Shown piece by piece: positions 9,986 through 22,249 of a stretch of DNA of 64,000 bases; position 1 is the stretch's first letter; every line of letters starts with the position of its first letter. The notes below the pieces were generated by a model, which was not told the origin of the DNA, did no database searches, and worked only from the letters and a program-made list of their open reading frames with translations. Source of the DNA: Epiperipatus broadwayi (taxonomy: Eukaryota; Onychophora; Udeonychophora; Euonychophora; Peripatidae); assembly GCA_028023455.1 (NCBI GenBank), contig JAQFVV010000030.1, forward strand, positions 6,902,501 to 6,966,500, in the 5' to 3' direction. Made by a program: the position numbers and the translations under genes.

Positions 9986-12583
9986 TTACTTTTAAATAAT
10001 TATAATGGCCAGGCTGGTTTTTGGATATAAAACAATGTTGTTTTAGAACCAACAAGCATTAATAAGAATATTATAAACTTTTCTTTGGTTTTAGTTAATG
10101 TTTCAAATAAACAACTGTATCATTTTATATTCAAGCTTTGCATTTAACTCTTAGTTAAAATATTTCACACCGGAAAATGAAGCTAATTCATTGAGATGAA
10201 AAGCTGTACCTACCTCATTACACATTATGATTTGCTAAACAAGATCTGTAATCTGTGGCTATTCCATCACTACGTTCTTTTATCATAAGTTTCATGTTTT
10301 AATGTGTTATGAAACATTGCCACTTTCTCCAATTATGACAATGTCTGTATCTTAGTTCAAAAATCTTTGAAAATTCTATCTTGTCATACATTAAGCACAT
10401 AACACCATCATTGTCCTATATAGTATTAATCTTTTCAATGATAGATTTATTTAAAAACTTTGCAGGCTTTAGAGTTGATATTGCAAATATGCTTTTTTCT
10501 TTTATTAAAAATTCTTCTACAAACTCTAAATTTCTTTTCTATTTGTTTGCAAGAATAACTTGTTAGTAGCAATGTTAAAGTTTGGATTTTTGAACTCCAT
10601 TTTGGTTTTTTTTTAAATGCTAAACCATTTGAAAGAAAAATTTCATAAAAGAATTCTTTTCCATGATACTTTCGTATACTTCTTTATTAACATTGTTCAG
10701 AGGTTTGTCTGTCAAACATCTTGTTATTTTTCTTAACTTTTTATCACAATAAGATTGGTGCACACAATCCTTTCTTATTTGGAGGTGATTTATTATGACT
10801 ACCTAGAGACTTACTGAGTTACTAAAGCTAACATTTAAATCTTCGGTCTTCAGTTTTTTTGAATATAGCTGAGCTGATATTTATTACTAGCATTAATATT
10901 TAACTTTTTCCTGATTCGTTTTCTACAGCTATCGCTAATTTTTATACTCTTTCAATAATGTCACTTACACCATAATTCTATTTTATTACAGATTTGAGAC
11001 TTGTTCTAACTTCTTGTCATTCTTCGATACATGGGTTGTAATGAGAACCACAGCAGTTTTACATACATTTTCAGCCGTAGTGAATACCCATTATATACTA
11101 TATACATTTAAAATAATTTAAAGTAAAATACTAATGCCATTTGCAATGCAAATTCTCTTCAGGAAAAGTAAAACAAAACTGAATAATGGTTGTAAGCTGG
11201 AGCTGACTCATTGTTAAGCTTTCCAGGCATCTTTTGACTCATAGTCAGCATGACATTGTTAACAGTTGTAACTTGTGTAATGTGTTTTCCAAAGTTGTCT
11301 CACTTGATCTTCTATTCTAAGTTAGTTTCTTTAATGTTTCAAAATGCTACTCTGATGAGTCTATTTTAAAATTAAATTATGCTTTCATGAAGTTATTTTT
11401 GAATCTATATATATATATTTTTAAAAAAGTCCTTTTATGATCTTGTAATGTTTTTTTTTTTTTTTTACAAATAATGCCAGGGTATGTTTTTGAGTGAAAG
11501 TCTTAAAAATTGCAAACCTTTTTTTATTTTGTGAAATAAAGATGAATATCATTTTTTTTAAATGTAAATTTTTTTTTTTTTAAGAAGGTCAAAAATTAAT
11601 CCCAGTTTATTAGAAATAATTAAGAGTAATGTTACCGACATTATAGTATGGTAATCAAAGTCCATTAGATAGCCAGCTACAATTTGACATTTATCTCTGA
11701 TTTCAATCATTGGAAGTTTGTTCATTTGCTGTTGTTCTAATAGCATTACTTTTTTTGTATATGCATTAGATAAATTTCTATAAATAGGGTATGGGGTTTG
11801 GTCTTATATCTTGCTAGATCTTTAACTGAATCATTTAGATATTTTAATTATTTTAATGTGCATGCATTTTTTATTTTTATAAATGAGTAATCTGTGACTA
11901 CATGGCATCATGTAGGTTAACCAGAATCTTAAGATTGTTGTATATAAAAAGAATATTAAATTATTGTGATTTATTTGAAAGTCAGAGGTAGAAATTGCAG
12001 AGGAACACAATGGAGGAAACATTTTTTTAAAAACAACTAAGCAGTTTTTGCTTTTTAATGCAGTTATATTATATACTAGTTTGACATGAATACTGAATAA
12101 ATAAATCCTTGTCAACTATTTTAGCAAACTTATTGATGTTAAAAAGTGAATATAAAAGAATGAGGGTCTAGAATATATTTTAGACTGTTAAGAAGAATCT
12201 AGTTGTCTATCTAGAAAATGTCTGTTAAAAAAGTTAATTTTATCCAAATTTATAAGACAAGTATTAATGGGGGGGTGGGGCTATACCAGTGAGGCTCATT
12301 GTTTTTGGGTGGGCACTAAAAAATTTACTTAGGCATATCTGAATGATCGAGATCGAAGGAAAGATCTTGTACAGGGAAGCATTGAAAGAGAAGATATATC
12401 ATTACTAGGCCAGAAAATGTATAAAAAGCAGTAGGCCAAATGCATGCTAAAAGAAAAATGAAGATAAAGAATTTTAAAATGATCCTATTTGAAGAATATA
12501 AAAGATAACTTCTCAGCTTTTTTTTAAAATTATATATATAATATTATTTAATATTAGTTAAATGCTGTAATGTGAAAAGGAAT
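9986..12583. other. AT-rich spacer, possible decayed remains of the 9.6-kb element
   Basis: On the minus strand some stretches (for example 10380-10900) hint at older coding sequence, but no motif was clear enough to assign. A poly-G run lies at 12269. Short frames at 11558-11746 and 11831-12115 (-) look compositional. Confidence 0.35.
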
Positions 12584-12983
12584 TTTAGCATATATATGAA
12601 AAATCAATATTTTTTATATACAACTCTCTTCTCAAATTTTCCAATTTCTCAACTCTTCTCAAAGATCTAACATTCCACGTGCCAATTCTCAATGGGTCTT
12701 CTCTCAATGAATTAAGTTTATGAGGACTTTGCAGATTTACATGGGTAGCCTCATGATTATTCTTGCCAGGCAAGACACCAAAGCCATTCTTAACTAAGGT
12801 CTCGATACCAAATGCAATGATTCCTGTAGACATAATCATAATAAAACAAGGGAATTATAAGGCAAAATGATTACCTATTGCCTTCTTTGTCCAGCAATAA
12901 CCTCCATAACGAAGCTTAATGCACTGGCTAAATCTCATAAAATGAACATCCATTTATCTCTTCCTCCTCACCATTGTTGTAGG
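12584..12983 (-). mobile_element. inverted 5' segment of the LINE at 12984 (5' UTR and start of ORF)
   Basis: The minus strand at 12585-12839 encodes the start of an apurinic endonuclease domain: 'LRIGTWNVRSLRR', 'KLENLRREL', 'KNIDFSYIC'. 'GTWNVRSL' is the family hallmark of the N terminus. Upstream on the same strand (12860-12900) is 'gacaaagaaggcaataggtaatcatt', like the pre-ORF sequence common in this LINE group. Homologues continue with 'LSEVRW', and exactly those residues begin the plus-strand body at 12985. The 5' segment is therefore flipped relative to the body, as expected from twin priming during insertion. Confidence 0.8.
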
Positions 12984-14181
12984 ATTAAGTGAAGTGAGGT
13001 GGGAGGAAAGTGGGGAAGTAAGTAGTTGAAATGTTATTTTATTCAGGTGGAGATAGATCAATTAATGGAGTTGGCATTGCTGTTGGGAAGAAAATTTGGA
13101 ATAGTGTAGCAAAGATTGATTGTATTGATGATAGGCTGATGATGATGAGAATAAATGCAAGTCCTAGGGATTTGGTAATCATACAAGTGTATATGCTGAC
13201 TACTAGTAAAAATGATATTGAAATTGGTAAAATATATGAGAAGATAGAGGTAATTATCCAACGTGAAGGAAAAAAATGCATGTATATTGCTATTGAGTGA
13301 TTGGAATGCTGTTATAGGGAAAAGTAAGGAAGGGAAAATTTGTTAGAAATTATGTTATTGGAAGAAGAAATGGAAGAGGTAACCGGCTTGTACAATTTTG
13401 TAAGGAGAATGGGTTTGTGATTGCAAACACTTGTTTTAAATGCCATATTAGAAGATTGTATACATGGAAAGTTCCAGGTGATAGGGAATGTTATCTAATT
13501 GATTATATATTGATTCAGGATAGATACATGAATGCTGTTGCCTGGTGCTGATATAAATTCAGATCATAATTTGGTTATGGTAAATTAAAATAAAAAGTAT
13601 TAAAAGAGGGAAAAGATATATAATATGGGACTTGAATAAATTGAGAGAAATGGAAAAAGGAAAATTTGGTTTAATATGTAAAAATGAAATAAAAAGGATT
13701 ATTCAAGATGAGGAATATATTAATAGTCTTGATAAATGTTGATATAGAATTAAAGAAGGATTCTTAAAAACAGCAAAATATGAAATAGGTATTCGGGTAA
13801 GGAAAGCTAAACAACCTTGGATAATTGAAGGTATGTTGGAAAAGATGGAAATATGGAGAAGATGGAAGAATGTGAATACTGAGGAAGGGCAAAGTGCATA
13901 AAAACAATTAATAATGAGCTAAGAAGAGAAACAGATTTAGGAAAAGAAAAATGGTTGAAGCAAGAATGTAGAAAGATATAAAGGTTTCATTAGGTGAAGA
14001 GATATGATCTGGTATTTGATAGAATACGAAAGGTCACTTGGAGACAAAGACATGGGTATCAAGTGAGATTGCAGATAAGAATGGAAAGACATTAACTGAT
14101 AGCAGTCATATATTAAAAAGATGGAAAGAATATAAACAAGGCAAAACTCTCCATTTAGTATTGCCACCCTAGTGCCTACTC

Positions 14182-14238
14182 ATCCAATATCCCAAGTAGT
14201 TTCTGGCTTGTAGCCTTCATCAGTGAGGAGCCTTGGAT
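14182..14238 (-). ncRNA. hammerhead-like motif, left arm of family A copy 2
   Basis: On the minus strand the canonical CTGATGA box, stem II GGC-tacaa-GCC and GAAA are present. The outer stem I ATCCAA/TTGGAT is perfect. One base around stem III and the cleavage triplet is missing (ACTACT instead of ACTAGTC), so cleavage is doubtful. Confidence 0.6.
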
Positions 14239-14350
14239 CTGAGAGCACTGCACTTAGATCTTAGGATCTAATGCAACCTTCCAGCAGCCACGAAATTGTA
14301 GTTAAGTAGAGACAAAAGGTGGCTGCTGGAGGGGTGCATAAGATCCTAAG

Positions 14351-14409
14351 ATCCAAAGCTCCTCACTAACGAAGGCCACAAGCCAGAAACTAGTCTGGAG
14401 ATATTGGAT
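14351..14409 (+). ncRNA. hammerhead-like motif, right arm of family A copy 2
   Basis: GAAACTAGTC is intact: stem III ACT/AGT is self-complementary and the predicted cleavage nucleotide is C14395. Outer stem I ATCCAA/TTGGAT is intact. The first box reads CTAACGA at 14366-14372. Changing the invariant G of CUGA should inactivate it. Confidence 0.6.
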
Positions 14410-16110
14410 GAGTAGGCACTAGATAAGGATTTTATGCACCAGCCTTCTGACATCCATTGATTACTCTGGTTGGCACAGGATGGCACTATTGTATGGAGAG
14501 TTTTGCCTTGTTTAATAACAATTATGTGCTAGTATAAGAGATAGCGATCATGTGATGGAAAGAATATCTTCAGTATCTATTTAGTTGAAAAGATAATTTA
14601 ATTAATTATGAACTTGAAAATGAAGAAGATATTGAAATAGGTGATAGAGATATGGACATATTGCTAGATGAAGTAAGAAAATCAATTGCACAAATGAAGA
14701 ATGATAAAACTGTTGGATTTAATGCAATACCTATAGGATTTTTGAAAGAAACAAGAGAAATTTACTATAAAGGAAATAGTTGGACTTTCGCAATTTGACA
14801 TATAACAGTGGAGTGTTGCCTGAAGATTTTTTTAAGAACTATAATGATTCCAATTGCTAAAAAAGAAGAAAGCTGTTAAATGTAAAGAGTATGGAACAAT
14901 AAATTTGTTATATCATGCTTCGAAAGTTTTATTGAAAATTTTACCTCAAAGAATTTATGAGAAGGTAGAGTATTATAGTGGAGAAGAGCAGTTTAGTTTT
15001 TAGAGAGGGAAAAGTACAAGAGATGCTATTGGTGTTGTTAGAACAATTGCAGAGAAATATATTGAAAAAGATAAAGGAATTGGTATATGTTTTGTGGATT
15101 TGGAAAAAGCATTTGATAGAGTAATCTGGAATAAACTTATGTCCTTCTTAAAAGATAAATGGGTATTTTGGAAAGAGAGAAGATTGATTTGGAGTATGTA
15201 TACTGGACAAAGGATAAGAATTAAACTGGGAAGTAATGAAACTGATAAAGTGAATATAGAGAGTGGGAGTTAGACAAGGATGCAGTATGTCACCTGTTCT
15301 CTAATATTTATTTAGAAAGCATGCTAAATAATTATTTAGACTGCAGAGGAACAAAGGTTGGACAATAAAATGTTTAAGATTTGCAGATGATATGGCTTTT
15401 ATAGCTGAGGATGAAAAGTGTCTTCAGAATATGTTGTATAAATTGGAAGAAGGATGTATGGAATATGGAATGAAGATTAATGTTGAGGTTAGGAAGAAAT
15501 GCAAAAAGACTGCAAATTGAAATTTGTGATAGCATAGTTCAAAAGGTAAAAGGATTTAGATATTTGCGTAGTTTGATGAGTAAGGATGTAAGAAGTTAAG
15601 TTAAAAGAAGAATACCATTGGCAAAGGAGATATTTATTAAGAGAAAGAAAATATTTTGTGAATCTTTGAAGTGAGAATTAAAAAAAAAAAGATTAATTAA
15701 ATGCTATGTGTAGAGTGTGCTGTTGTATGGTTGGGAAACATGGACAATGAGTAATAAAGAAGAATGGAAAAAATCAGTTGGATGAATAAAATAAGAAATG
15801 AAGAAGTTTTGAAAAGAGTAAATGAAAAAAGAAGATTGATTGAGGAAATCAGAGAGAAAGAGAAAACTGGATTGGACATATGTTAAGAAGAAATTATTCT
15901 TTAATAAAAGATGTTTTGGAGGGAATGGTTGAGTGGAAATAAGAAGAAAGAGCGGAAGAGATTGACATTGTTAGATGATATAAGAGATAAGAAGAATTAC
16001 ATGGAATTGAAGAGCTGGACAAGGAAGAGAAGGAAATGGAAAAATGGATGAATTGATGATGTAACTAGCCTCTGGACTTATCTATTTGATAGAATACTGT
16101 TGATGATATG

Positions 16111-17480
16111 AAAAATACCCCCTCCATCTCATTTTTTTGATATAATTATCAAAAGTCTTTATGTTATATGTGTTTTATCTAAATATAATATTCTATATAA
16201 TTATTCAATTTTACAATGTTAAATAAAAGATTTGTTATTTTGTATATATAAAATCTACTTATGTGCACTTTCCCATAACCTTTATAATGATTATCTTTAT
16301 TATTTTATTAGATAAAATTATTTAATTGAGTTTATTTTGTAGTTGCGCATTTGAATCTCTGTTTTAAGTATGAACAAATAAAAAAAAAAGTAAGTGGTTC
16401 TAATTGATAGTTTATTGTTGACAGAAAATAATTAATTTATATATATCATAAAGCTAGCCACTACAAGTATACTATATAAGAAATCCATGAAATGTTTTAA
16501 TAAGATAGATACACATTGTTGTGACCATTTTCCTGATATTTAATCAAATAATAGGGAAAAAGTTTTGTTTATCTTAGTCATTAGCAAATGTAGTAAATCA
16601 AAATTTGTTGATTTATTTGATTGGAATTGAAATAAATTTTTGTCCTCAGAATTTAATTAATATGAAAAATTTATGATATAGTAATGTCTAATGTATTAGA
16701 GTTTAGCTATCATTACTTGAATGATATTTCCATATATATATAAGGAGTAGTTAAGGAAAACTGATTTAATAGATGTAAAGAATATCTTGATTAAGATATT
16801 GAGATCAGGCAGTAAGAAAATATTTAAAGACTCGTAATATAATCTATTATGAATTTCAGTGATATATTTATGTGTCCTGATAGAAAGCAAAATTTACATT
16901 TTGATAAAAGAATTGTAATATTGTCATAATGGAATTTAACATTTTTCAAGTAACTGGAAATATGTGGCTATTATTAAAAAAAAGTGTTAAAAAGACCACT
17001 CAATATGGACAAGGCAATGTCTTAGTAGATAGATAGTTGTGATATTTGTCACCTGTTCTAAAAAGTCAATTATAAGAATATTTATGCTATATTTACGAAT
17101 GTGTGTTGAGAATTGTTTTTTTCAAAAAAGATTTTATTTTTTGGTCTTCCAATTACAGTCAAGAATTCTTTCTTTCTAATTTTAAATAGGAATTTTATAT
17201 CTGACATATAGCATTTTATATTTGAGATTTATATTTATTTCAAAAAAATTATAGAAAAGGAAATAGTTTTTGTAATCACAATTAATTTTGTGTTTGCAGA
17301 AGATTTGGTACTGATTGGCCATTATTAATCCAGACTAAAGTAATGCATAATTATAATCAATATGAAATTATGATAGTCATCATTCTATTAAAAGAACCAC
17401 TAAACATCACATGATCTTTGTTTTGAATTGTCTATTTGTAGTGTTTGTAAAAATGGCAGACATGTTTGTGCACTCCAGAA
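16111..17480. other. AT-rich spacer, nothing recognised
   Basis: No element ends or coding patterns were recognised. A 64-codon minus frame at 16696-16890 looks compositional. Confidence 0.45.
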
Positions 17481-17489
17481 AAAACTAGA

Positions 17490-18200
17490 ATTTGTTCGAG
17501 AGGTTGTTTTTAGATCGCGCTCTGATAACTGAGGAATTTAATTAGTGCATTGACTTAATGGCGATCGACAATGCCAATAAATATTTGCTGATTACAAATA
17601 TTTCTGGATAAGAGACGTTGCCTTATTGGACAGTGTATTGATTGATTGTTGCAGTTATCAGAGAGCGATAAGAGGACTGTGTAACATCTAAGCAGAGCAG
17701 TATTGAGTAGCAGTATTGGAGTAGACGTCTGTTTAAGACCAGTAGAGATATCTCGCGGTCAGTGCTAGCGGTTAATGACCAGCGCCCAGTGGAAATGTAG
17801 TTCACGGGTATAGCTGAAGGAGACCGCAGCGGAGATATTCAGAGCCTTCCTTGGAGAGCATTCGTTGCAGACCAATTCGTTGGATAGCATTCGTTGCAGA
17901 CCAATTCGTTGGAGAGCATGTTGCAGACCAATTTGTTGGAGAGCATCCGCTTGCAGACCTTTCGTTTGGAGAGCACCCAGTGCAGAGAATACAGAGTATA
18001 TTCAGAGCATTTGTTGCAGACCATTTGTTGGAGAGAATACACAGCCGAGCATTAGTGGCAAGAAAACAGCGTGGGAATTTAACATTAGCGAACGTTATTG
18101 GATAGCTGCACAGTCGTAAGTGCGGATATAACACTATTAAAAGAATATAGTTTATTAAGCCCATGGCTATTTGACAACTTATACTGTGTTAGCCCATTTG
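17490..18200. repeat. G+C-elevated block, possibly a solo LTR, containing a minisatellite
   Basis: This block is visibly richer in G+C and CpG than its surroundings ('agatcgcgctctg', 'atctcgcggtcagtgctagcggtt', 'cagcgcccagtgg'). It has no coherent frame. A candidate left end, TGTTCGAGAGGTTG, lies near 17493, and a candidate right end, CATTATCCATACA, near 18213. They start with TG and end with CA, but I see no matching target duplication. Its sharply different composition suggests an inserted sequence such as a solo LTR. Confidence 0.4.
17853..18036 (+). repeat. minisatellite, about 30-bp unit
   Basis: Five to six imperfect units of 'gagagcattcgttgcagaccaattcgttg' type are repeated in tandem, with drift (attcgttgcagacc, atgttgcagacc, cttgcagaccttt, atttgttgcagacc). 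The reading frames across it on both strands are artefacts of the repeat. Confidence 0.8.
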
Positions 18201-18260
18201 CATTATCCATACAGTTTTAGTAATTTGATTAAAAGATTGGGAAAAAAAAATATTTTAGTT

Positions 18261-18373
18261 TTTTTTTTTCCATATGTCATAGCATCCCAGGAGGCGAACC
18301 CGCAACAACAGTCTGCAAACAACTGTTTGCTTGCAAGGTTGCTGCACTGACCTCTCGGCTAACAACACTTGAC
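18261..18373 (-). mobile_element. tRNA-derived SINE, copy 2
   Basis: Minus-strand copy of the 889 SINE: 'gtcaagtgttgttagccgagaggtc' at its 5' end (near 18373), a B-box-like 'gggttcgcctcc' with small changes near 18300, and 'gctatgacatatgg' plus an A-rich tail at the low-coordinate end. No clear target duplication was seen. Confidence 0.8.
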
Positions 18374-19612
18374 GCATTCTTCACATTGTAAAATTTCTGT
18401 ATTTCCTTTTTTTAAATATTGAAGTTATTTATATTTGGTATAATTTTGCTAAGTTAAATAATTGTTTTATTCGGTCTGATATACCTTTAGTATTTTTTTA
18501 ATATTTTGTTTATAATGAATCCTGCTTCATTATATTATGTTTTCAAAATTTATGTTGTTATAGCACACCCCCTCCCCCAACTTCATAATTTCTTTGATCA
18601 TCCCATTTAATATTGGACTTTCTTTTTTCCCAATGAATACAGTCATTTTTCATTTGAAAGTGATTTGCAGTTGTAGATGGAAAATAATTTTTTGCCAGTG
18701 ACATTCTCAGCAGTTTCTGTCTTAGTTGACAATCATTGCTTTAGCTAAAAAGTTTCCAGATTTCAGAAATTTAGGACTTCACCAGTTAATTTTCTGCTTT
18801 TAGGTAGAGAACTTATATATTGTAAGCGTAGAGAGTAGAGATATCATGGAGTGATAAATTAAACATTAGAAATGAGCAATAAATGCAGAAATAAGCATGA
18901 AATCTGATCAAATGTAAGTAATAATTAAAAATAGATGGCAAACATAGAGTTACTAGCATGTTCATCAAGAATCTCCGATCATCCTTTGTGACTGGATTTA
19001 AAAGAAACAATGTATAAAATCATAGGCTAACAATCATCTAGCCAATGCTAAACATAGGACATAATAATATAAAAACCATAAAAGTAATCCTATATTAAAA
19101 ATGCTGAGATCATTAAATCATTATTGATCATCTGTCCTGGGCTATCTGTTACCATGAGTATACTGACTATCAATGGACTAGTAATTATCATAAAACCTAT
19201 AACATAAAGTGAATGGACTTCAGAGGTAACTTTTACCACCTTAGCACTATTTAAATAATTCTAAAACAAAAGATATGGATGTCCATTTACCCACATATAT
19301 ATTCCAAACCTTTAGTTTTTATCTAGTGTTGGGATCTCAATTTTCTAGTGACTAATCAAGAGAATATACACACAATCTATTCTATCATTAAATATCTTCA
19401 CTGAAATAACTTAAAAATAATGGTCAGTAAATTTATTAAATAGAAATAACAATAATAAAATGAAAGGTCTGATATGTTCTCTACAATATAAATAAATTGT
19501 TCTGATTTTGACTATTTACAAATATTTGAAAATATTTCAATAAATCGAAATCTTAAACCATCAAATTTACAAAGATATGCAAATAAATAGTTTACAGAAC
19601 ATATATACATTC
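18374..19612. other. AT-rich spacer, nothing recognised
   Basis: No coding pattern or repeats were recognised. Confidence 0.45.
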
Positions 19613-19731
19613 ATACAATTCTATTTAAAAGATAGTAAACCCTTCTCACTAACACCATACATCTTCGATTTAATATTATTTATGGTGCTAGTGAGGAAGG
19701 TTTATTGCCTTCTAAATAGAATTATACACTG
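19613..19731. mobile_element. short palindromic MITE
   Basis: Inverted arms of about 50 bp: 'caattctatttaaaagatagtaaacccttctcactaacaccat' against 'atggtgctagtgaggaaggtttattgccttctaaatagaatt'. Both sides are flanked by 'ata', compatible with a TA duplication, but this is not decisive. Confidence 0.6.
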
Positions 19732-21700
19732 CTAGTAAAATTCATTATATATATAAGCACACAGATGGGCAGATATGATCATTCAAAATATTTCAACTAT
19801 TAACAAGCTATAAATAGTATTCTATTTTAACAAAAACAAATAAATGCTAAATGTTTATATATATATAATGTGTGCGCACCTATATTTGTTCTAATATAAA
19901 AATAAAATTACTTTAAATTGTAAACAGATGTTTTTAAAATAAATAAATATTACTTATTCTTGAAAGTTCGGATAATTATTTTAATTTTTCATTTTGTCCC
20001 AATAGTTAACTTTTTTTGCTTTCATGCTTGTAAAATAGTCCTCATGCATGAACAGTATATAGAAACAGATTTTTTTCATTGGTGCTTCTATGCATATAAA
20101 AGGCAACATAAGTACATACTACTAGAGTCTCAAGATCATTAGGCTAGCATCTTACAGAGATTGCTGGTTTGACATTTCTTGGATAATGCATACATTATTC
20201 ATTTCAGTTTCTCTCTAATTTCAATAACTTCAACTAGTCAAATATTTTACTTCCTGTATGTTGGGCTATGAATCACAGAGAAACCATCTCTTAATTTTTT
20301 TGAAGTTCAAATTCGACCAATGTGAAGACTGGCAATAAGCTGACTTCTGTACTCTCTTCAATCTGATGATAATCAATTAATCTAAATCCAATATAGTAGA
20401 TATGAAGGAATTTAAGAACATAAAGATTAAGTAAGTTTTTTAAGTTTTAAACATATGCAGACACACTGTTTTGTTCCATGAGACCAATTTGTTTTAATAT
20501 ATATAGATTATAACAAAAGTATAAATAAAAATAAAAATTCACACACATATAGAACACAAATCTTGTTTTGTATGTTTAAATTCATTATTAGATACAATGT
20601 CATCTCACCCACTGAACATAATTTGTTTCATAAATGTATTTGCTAAATGATATACATTCATTGAAGTGAATGTATTTAGAGTCAGTTTGTTCTACATCCA
20701 CATCTCAAAGCAAAAATTATCATTGAGTACAAACATTTAAAAAACAAAAATATAAAACCAAAAATATAAGTGTAAATGTATATATAAAATTAATTTACTG
20801 TATTTAATTTTTGTACAATGAATCAACAATTAAAATGGAACTTTGCAAAGCATAAAAAATATTACATTGATACTATTATTCGCTAATTACTAGATTTGAA
20901 AATTCTCTTCCCTATCTTGTGCATTTTATTTATTTATTTCATCCTTAATTGTTAATTAAAAAGTATTTTATGGTTAGAACTTAGATTTTTGATAGTTTTG
21001 TCACTTTCTCACTTGGAAATCATTGTTTTCTGAACAAAATTAACATAGATGTTTTTCTAATTCCATTTTTCATAGCTAAAATAATATTATGCAGTATTTA
21101 TGTAGATTTTTTTTTTTTTAAAGTACAACATTTTCACTGCTAAAGATACAAATAAAAATGGAAGATAAATAAATTGATAACAAAACTTACAAAATGCTAG
21201 AAAGATGTCAGACAAACAAGTGGAAATGATCTGAAACATCTTGCATACACGTATGTCATGTCAACTAATGACATTATATTTGCTTTAGTTGATTTATCCA
21301 TTACATTTTAACAGGAATTGCTTTTAATTCTCAAAATAATTTTATTGTTTTAATATATTATTATTTCTAAACATGTTTTTAAATAATAATTAAAGTAAAA
21401 AATAATTTTGACACACCTTTATTTAAACAGAAGTACAGTTTAAACTTCATTTTATTTTTTTAGAAAATTCATGAAAGTGCATTAAGCTAAGTTTAATGTA
21501 TTGTATTGTAATTTATGGAGTAATTATTATAGGCTTATATATAGCTACATTTAATTATTTAATATTTATGAGAGAGAGAAAAAAAATTTAATTATTAAGT
21601 TTAATTTAAAATTATAAAAATTTAACAATGTAGAATTGCTAAAAAAAAAATTGTAAATAACATTAGCATCAAGCAGCCATCCCCCCCCCCCCCCCGTTTT
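19732..21700. other. AT-rich spacer, nothing recognised
   Basis: Only AT-rich simple sequence was seen. A C run of about 15 bases lies at 21681-21695, just left of the hAT pair. Confidence 0.45.
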
Positions 21701-21714
21701 CTTATTCTCTAGAG

Positions 21715-22241
21715 CAGTGGTCTTCAACCCTTGGTCCGCAGACCGGTGCCGGGCTGCAGAACTTTTCTGCCAGTCCGCGTGCTAGACTGGCAGGAAAGTT
21801 TGTAATAACAAATAATAAGACTTTAAGCTTTTAATTAATATAACTAATTTTTATTTATTTTTTCATCTCATTTTTACCCAATAAAAAAAAAGAAAACAGA
21901 ATGAAAACAAAATCTAATCAACCATACATAAATTAATTTGTTTTTCTAGTTATCACAGATGTTTATGGGGGTGGGGTAGAATTAAATTTTTTATTACTTT
22001 TCTGAAAAAATTCAAAATTAAAAAAAAAGTTTTTTATTATACAAACTTCATATATATAGAACTTTATCTTATATATTTAACATTGTTGTTTTGATCAGTT
22101 GTAACAATTATGCTCATCTTTAAGAAAATTTATCTATAGACTTCTGCCAGTCCATGAAACCTTATCATTATTTTCGCCGGTCCGCGGAACCTTATTCTTA
22201 TTTTTACCGGTCCGCAGGTGTGAAAAGGTTGAAGACCACTG
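21715..22241. mobile_element. non-autonomous hAT (family hAT-A), copy 1
   Basis: Terminal inverted repeats CAGTGGTCTTCAACC and GGTTGAAGACCACTG. Flanked by the 8-bp duplication CTCTAGAG at 21707-21714 and 22242-22249. Subterminal 'ggtccgcagaccggtgccggg' and 'accggtccgcaggtgtgaaaagg' sequences are typical of hAT elements. The interior is AT-rich and non-coding. A close relative sits at 24861-25367. Confidence 0.9.
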
Positions 22242-22249
22242 CTCTAGAG

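Larger units (their letters stand above)
14134..14553. mobile_element. family A palindromic element, copy 2, inside the LINE
   Basis: Starts 'aacaaggcaaaactctccat' and ends with the tail 'gtgctagtataagagatagcgatcatgt'. The target duplication (G)ATGGAAAGAATAT is at 14120-14133 and 14554-14567. Removing one copy restores a continuous LINE frame across the site, which confirms the boundaries independently. Both arms carry a hammerhead-like motif, on opposite strands (14182-14238 minus, 14351-14409 plus). The centre has a short inverted repeat, CCAGCAGCCAC and GTGGCTGCTGG. No protein is encoded. Confidence 0.88.
12984..16110 (+). pseudogene. RTE-type LINE ORF2 (endonuclease and reverse transcriptase), decayed
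   Basis: The plus strand reads as a non-LTR retrotransposon polyprotein with frameshifts and stops. In order: 'LSEVRWEESGE' (12985), 'GVGIAVGKKIWNS', 'MMMRINASPRDLVIIQVYM', 'DWNAVIGK', 'FCKENGFVIANT', then 'IDYILIQDRYMNAV' at about 13500 (end of the endonuclease). The reverse transcriptase follows with 'FVDLEKAFDRV' at about 15094 and the catalytic 'RFADDM' at 15377-15394. The C-terminal tail ('NEEVLKRVNEKRRL') lies near 15800. The ORF ends near 16055, before a 'tgatgatatg' tail. A family A element interrupts the ORF at 14134-14553. The element copies RNA at a nicked target, and this copy cannot be active. Confidence 0.82.

Noticed and set aside
13039-13281. Two minus-strand frames opposite the LINE endonuclease
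   Set aside because: They are antisense shadows of clear plus-strand endonuclease motifs.
14182-14409. CRISPR-like or riboswitch-like repeated hairpins
   Set aside because: The paired motifs are inverted arms of one mobile element with hammerhead boxes. There is no array of spacers, and the window is eukaryotic.
17802-18164. 120-codon minus-strand frame with repeated Ser-Ala-Thr-Asn and Cys-containing units
   Set aside because: The repeats come from the underlying 30-bp minisatellite. Several frames on both strands are open for the same reason.
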